The position numbers were made by a program, and so were the translations under genes. Shown piece after piece: positions 61,387 through 64,000 of a DNA stretch of 64,000 nucleotides. Every line of letters starts with the position of its first letter. The first letter of the stretch is position 1. The stretch lies in contig NZ_CP096184.1 of assembly GCF_020447105.2 (NCBI RefSeq), forward strand, positions 1,240,001-1,304,000. Direction: 5' to 3'. The notes under the pieces are model-generated. The model was not told where the DNA came from, ran no database searches, and worked only from the letters and a program-made list of their open reading frames with translations. This DNA comes from Demequina sp. TMPB413. Lineage in GTDB: Bacteria > Actinomycetota > Actinomycetes > Actinomycetales > Demequinaceae.

Positions 61387-61423
61387 AAAGAAAAAGGCCC
61401 CTGCCAGAACGCGAGCAGGGGCC
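61387..61423 (-). terminator. Intrinsic terminator inside the infC leader (attenuator)
   Basis: Perfect 9-bp stem GGCCCCTGC/GCAGGGGCC with a 10-nt loop, followed on the minus strand by TTTTTC. It lies 36 bases before the infC start and downstream of any promoter, since the next gene upstream (61558) is divergent, so it must act on the infC operon itself. Confidence 0.8.
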
Positions 61424-61557
61424 ACCAAGGACGAGACAAACGCGAGCGCTCATCTAGACCAAACCCTGGCCCACTGCTGTGGCCCTGAGGGTGGGAGGTG
61501 ACCTCCACTTGCGAGCCGTGGAACACCCACGGCCGGTCGACGTACAAGAATAGCACC

Positions 61558-61941
61558 ATGACCTCCCCCACGCCCAGTCCTGATTCCTCGACCACCCCGC
61601 CCAGCGTCGGCGACCCCCTTGCCGCCGCTCGCGATATTGCCGACGTCTCGGCCGTGGAACTGATCACGACGGTGAGCGTCCACCTCATGTCTGCCGCCGC
61701 CGTGCGCTGTGGACTTGCAGAAGAAGGCGAAGAGTTTCAGGACCTGTCAGAGGCCCGCATGCTGATCAACGCGCTCGCCGCCTTGGTCACCGGAGCGGCG
61801 CCGGACCTAGGAAACACGCACGCGCGCGCCCTCAGAGACGGCCTAAGGAGCGTACAGTTAGCCTTTCGAGAGGCGTCCGCGGTGCCCGACGCACCTGGTG
61901 AGGGGCCCGGCGAGAAATATACCGGAGCAGTGACTAGATGA
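61558..61941 (+). CDS. DUF1844 protein
   Basis: 127 residues. The core is a helical DUF1844 domain (VSVHLMSAAAVRCGLAEEGE, DLSEARMLINALAALVTGA). The N- and C-terminal regions are flexible. These small proteins are conserved next to infC operons in actinobacteria but have no known role. ATG 61558 preferred over an upstream frame. Overlaps the coiled-coil gene by an ATGA junction. It is divergent from infC; their promoters must overlap. Confidence 0.88.
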   Translation: MTSPTPSPDSSTTPPSVGDPLAAARDIADVSAVELITTVSVHLMSAAAVRCGLAEEGEEFQDLSEARMLINALAALVTGAAPDLGNTHARALRDGLRSVQLAFREASAVPDAPGEGPGEKYTGAVTR

Positions 61942-62567
61942 GCAGTACCCCGCCACGCAGCGCGAACAAGCCCGCGCGCACAGCAGCGAACGAGGAGACC
62001 ACCGTCCTCACGCCTGTCACTGACGGCACCGCGCCCATCGATCGGATCCCCGTCAGGCGCCAGCGCCTGTGGATCGCCGTCACATCGCTCCTGGTCATTC
62101 TGCTGGGTGTTGCCGGCTACCTCATCTACCACCTGTCCGACGTGGCCAACCAGTGGGAAACCCAGGTCGAAGACATCAAGGCCCAGAACTACGACCTCGG
62201 CCAACGCCTCGCCGACGAACAAACCCAGGTGATCGAGCTCCAAGGCCAGGTGGACACCGTCTCCGAGCAGCTTCGCACCGTGCAGCAACGCATCCTCGAG
62301 CTCGCCGACGACGTTGCCCAGCGGGACGACAACGCCGAGTTCTACGCACGCCAGATCACCGACCTGACCGGAGTCCTCACCACAGCGTCGGCCGTTGCCA
62401 ACTCGCTCAACAAGTGCGTCGAGTACAAGGAACAGCTGATCGGCTACCTCAAAGAGCCCGACAACTACGACCCAGCAGAGGTCGAGGCATTCGAGACGGG
62501 CGTGGACAAGGTGTGCACGGCGGCCACCTCGGCGAACGTGGACTTGCAAACGGTCCTCGCGCAATGA
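61938..62567 (+). CDS. Membrane-anchored coiled-coil protein
   Basis: 209 residues. A cytoplasmic N-terminus (about 1-42), one helix (about 44-65), then a long extracytoplasmic coiled coil (about 70-150) and a small C-terminal domain with two Cys (NKCVEYKEQLIGYL, VCTAATS). Translationally coupled to the DUF1844 gene upstream and to the serine protease downstream (ATGA overlaps both sides). The architecture matches the partial gene at 63391. Probably a scaffold or substrate/adaptor of the protease. Confidence 0.75.
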   Translation: MSSTPPRSANKPARTAANEETTVLTPVTDGTAPIDRIPVRRQRLWIAVTSLLVILLGVAGYLIYHLSDVANQWETQVEDIKAQNYDLGQRLADEQTQVIELQGQVDTVSEQLRTVQQRILELADDVAQRDDNAEFYARQITDLTGVLTTASAVANSLNKCVEYKEQLIGYLKEPDNYDPAEVEAFETGVDKVCTAATSANVDLQTVLAQ

Positions 62568-63298
62568 CCTCGCGTGTTGCGATAGCTGCGGCCTGCGCCG
62601 CGGCGGTGGTGCTGGCAGGGTGCGCGGCCATTCCCGACGCCCCCAGCCCGCTGCCGTCCGACTACGTCCCCTCCGTGTCAGTCGAAGACGTCGAAAAGCC
62701 AGGAAACCTCGCGCCCGACGGCTTCAGCGCAGCCCAGCGCATGACCGTACGCGTCCGCAACGTCACCTGCAGGGACCTCCAGACCGGCACCGGCTTCGCC
62801 TACGACGCTCACACCCTGGTGACCAACCGCCACGTCGTCGAGAACACGCGCAAGTTGGAGGTCACCACCTACGATGGCCGCACCATCTCGGTCACGGCCG
62901 CATCAGTGGCGGCCGTCGCGGACCTCGCGGTCATCACCACCGAAGAAGCCATGAGCGCAGGCGCCGTCCTCGCTCAAGAGGACCCGATCGAGGGAGACGC
63001 CATCACCGTGGTCGGCTACCCCAACGGCGGCAAGCTCACCACCGTCTCCGGCGTGGTGCTCGGATCCACAGCAGACCCGCTTGGAACGGCGCTCGGCCAG
63101 GTGCTCGCCACCACCGCGCCCGTGCAGCCAGGCTCCTCCGGTTCACCCGTTCTGAACGAGCGCGGCGAGGTGGTGGGAGTGATCTACGCCAAGAACGAGG
63201 CGGAGCAGTCCTTCATGGTGCCGGTGTCGATGCTCCGCACCCTGCTCGACGAGGAGCAACTCCTGGTACCTCAGCAACAGTCCTGCGACAACTCCTAG
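62564..63298 (+). CDS. Secreted trypsin-like serine protease lipoprotein (HtrA/S1 type)
   Basis: 244 residues. Signal peptide with lipobox VLAGC (Cys about 20). The S1 catalytic triad is visible: His in TNRHVVEN, Asp in VADLAVI, Ser in QPGSSGSPVL. No PDZ domain follows, unlike DegP. It is probably anchored to the outer face of the membrane for protein quality control. ATG 62564 overlaps the upstream gene stop and is the proper signal-peptide start. Confidence 0.9.
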   Translation: MTSRVAIAAACAAAVVLAGCAAIPDAPSPLPSDYVPSVSVEDVEKPGNLAPDGFSAAQRMTVRVRNVTCRDLQTGTGFAYDAHTLVTNRHVVENTRKLEVTTYDGRTISVTAASVAAVADLAVITTEEAMSAGAVLAQEDPIEGDAITVVGYPNGGKLTTVSGVVLGSTADPLGTALGQVLATTAPVQPGSSGSPVLNERGEVVGVIYAKNEAEQSFMVPVSMLRTLLDEEQLLVPQQQSCDNS

Positions 63299-63390
63299 CC
63301 TCTTGTGATGTTTCCCGCACCCGGGCCCCGAAGCATTCCGCATCGGCCACGCCTGAGGTAATGTCCGACCCGCGAGCCTGAGGGAGAGTC

Positions 63391-64000
63391 ATGTCGGAAC
63401 AGCCTGGCGCAAGTGCGCCCACACCCCCCTTTGAGCCAGAGGCTCGCCCCGAGCCGCTTGGTGCGCCGCCCGTCGGCCCTGCTGCTTCCGTGGCCCTCCC
63501 GCCCGTCGGCCCTGCTGCTTCCGTGGCGTACCCAACCCCGCCCGTCGGCGACGCCTTCCCACTGGCGACCCCACCCGTCGGCGACGCTCCCAACCCGCCC
63601 CGCCGCAAGCGTCGTCTCCTGCGATGGCTCGGGTGGAGCACCGCGGGCCTTGGCGTGCTCGCCCTCGTGGGCCTGAGCGCCTACCTGGTGGTGGTCTCGC
63701 AGCAATGGAGCGACAGGGTAGACGAACTCACCGCGATCTCGGAGGACCTCGGACAATCCGTCGCCGACGCGCGCGCCGCACAGGCCGACGCGGAGGCCAG
63801 GATGGACACCGCACGCGTGGAGCTCGAGAACGCGACCGCACGCATCAGCGACCTCGCGAACGAGGAGGCGCAAGCGAAGGACCGGGAATCCGTGCTGATC
63901 GGGTACGTGGACGCCGCACTCAGTTGCGCCGACTCCAGGCAAGAGGTCATCGACGTGCTGACGGACCCTGGTCTGATCTTCCAAGGCAAGTCCAACGCGC
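63391..64000 (+). CDS. Membrane-anchored coiled-coil protein with Pro-rich repeats, 3' end beyond the window
   Basis: 203 codons visible. The cytoplasmic N-terminus has four PPVG repeats (for example PPVGPAASVALPPVG and PPVGDA), then one helix (about 83-106), then a coiled coil (about 108-165). A Cys-containing region similar to the 61938 gene follows (DAALSCADSRQEVIDVL), so the two are paralogues flanking the protease. GGGAG lies seven bases before the ATG. Continues past the right edge. Confidence 0.75.
   Translation, partial: MSEQPGASAPTPPFEPEARPEPLGAPPVGPAASVALPPVGPAASVAYPTPPVGDAFPLATPPVGDAPNPPRRKRRLLRWLGWSTAGLGVLALVGLSAYLVVVSQQWSDRVDELTAISEDLGQSVADARAAQADAEARMDTARVELENATARISDLANEEAQAKDRESVLIGYVDAALSCADSRQEVIDVLTDPGLIFQGKSNA

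Noticed and set aside
63470-63600. Tandem GC-rich repeats considered as CRISPR-like
   Set aside because: They encode PPVG-type protein repeats in frame and vary in length; not a CRISPR array.

Overview
The window is GC-rich, densely packed chromosomal DNA from an actinomycete. Supporting marks are actinobacterial-type families (an arsenate reductase of the mycothiol-dependent type, an Rv2578c-like radical SAM protein, DUF6318, DUF5317, DUF2510, an AMIN-like lipoprotein), an IF3 with a long Ala/Lys/Pro tail, and frequent GTG/TTG and apparently leaderless starts. A Micrococcales lineage (Cellulomonas/Demequina-like) is my best guess, but nothing in the window fixes the genus. I recognised no rRNA, tRNA or CRISPR array.

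0-35 kb is mostly housekeeping and stress or metal homeostasis. It holds mntH, two general-stress SDR paralogues (3.9 and 29.8 kb), a DEAD-box helicase, corA, an arsR-permease-thioredoxin operon, a PadR-DUF2812 pair, an ArsR-phosphatase fusion followed by arsC, a TetR-controlled FtsX-type ABC exporter with two small membrane proteins, an SmtB-CDF zinc module, a GGDEF-EAL protein coupled to a previously uncalled 36-residue peptide, prfC, an MscS channel and the Hen1-Pnkp RNA-repair operon.

35-53 kb is an accessory island. It contains a snapalysin-like secreted metalloprotease, a Gly/Trp-tailed small peptide behind a hairpin-rich leader, a HepT-MntA toxin-antitoxin pair, a second HEPN-like protein, a HigB-HigA-like pair with its own promoter and operator, two damaged copies of one gene lying 2 kb apart, a decayed LuxR-type regulator, a truncated nucleotidyl-cyclase fragment resembling Pycsar cyclases, two Mrr-type nuclease proteins, two complete IS3-family elements with matching inverted repeats and 3-bp target duplications, a solo IS end and an IS256 transposase relic. 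The pattern is repeated gain and decay of defence and stress genes with IS activity. A third Mrr-like protein (28.6 kb) appears to have lost its catalytic residues.

53-64 kb returns to core genes: pheST behind a possible leader peptide and hairpin, a Cache-GGDEF cyclase, an rRNA methyltransferase, and infC-rpmI-rplT with a strong terminator inside the infC leader and a non-AUG infC start. Divergent from these is DUF1844, a coiled-coil membrane protein, an HtrA/trypsin-like lipoprotein protease and a second coiled-coil membrane protein that runs off the window.
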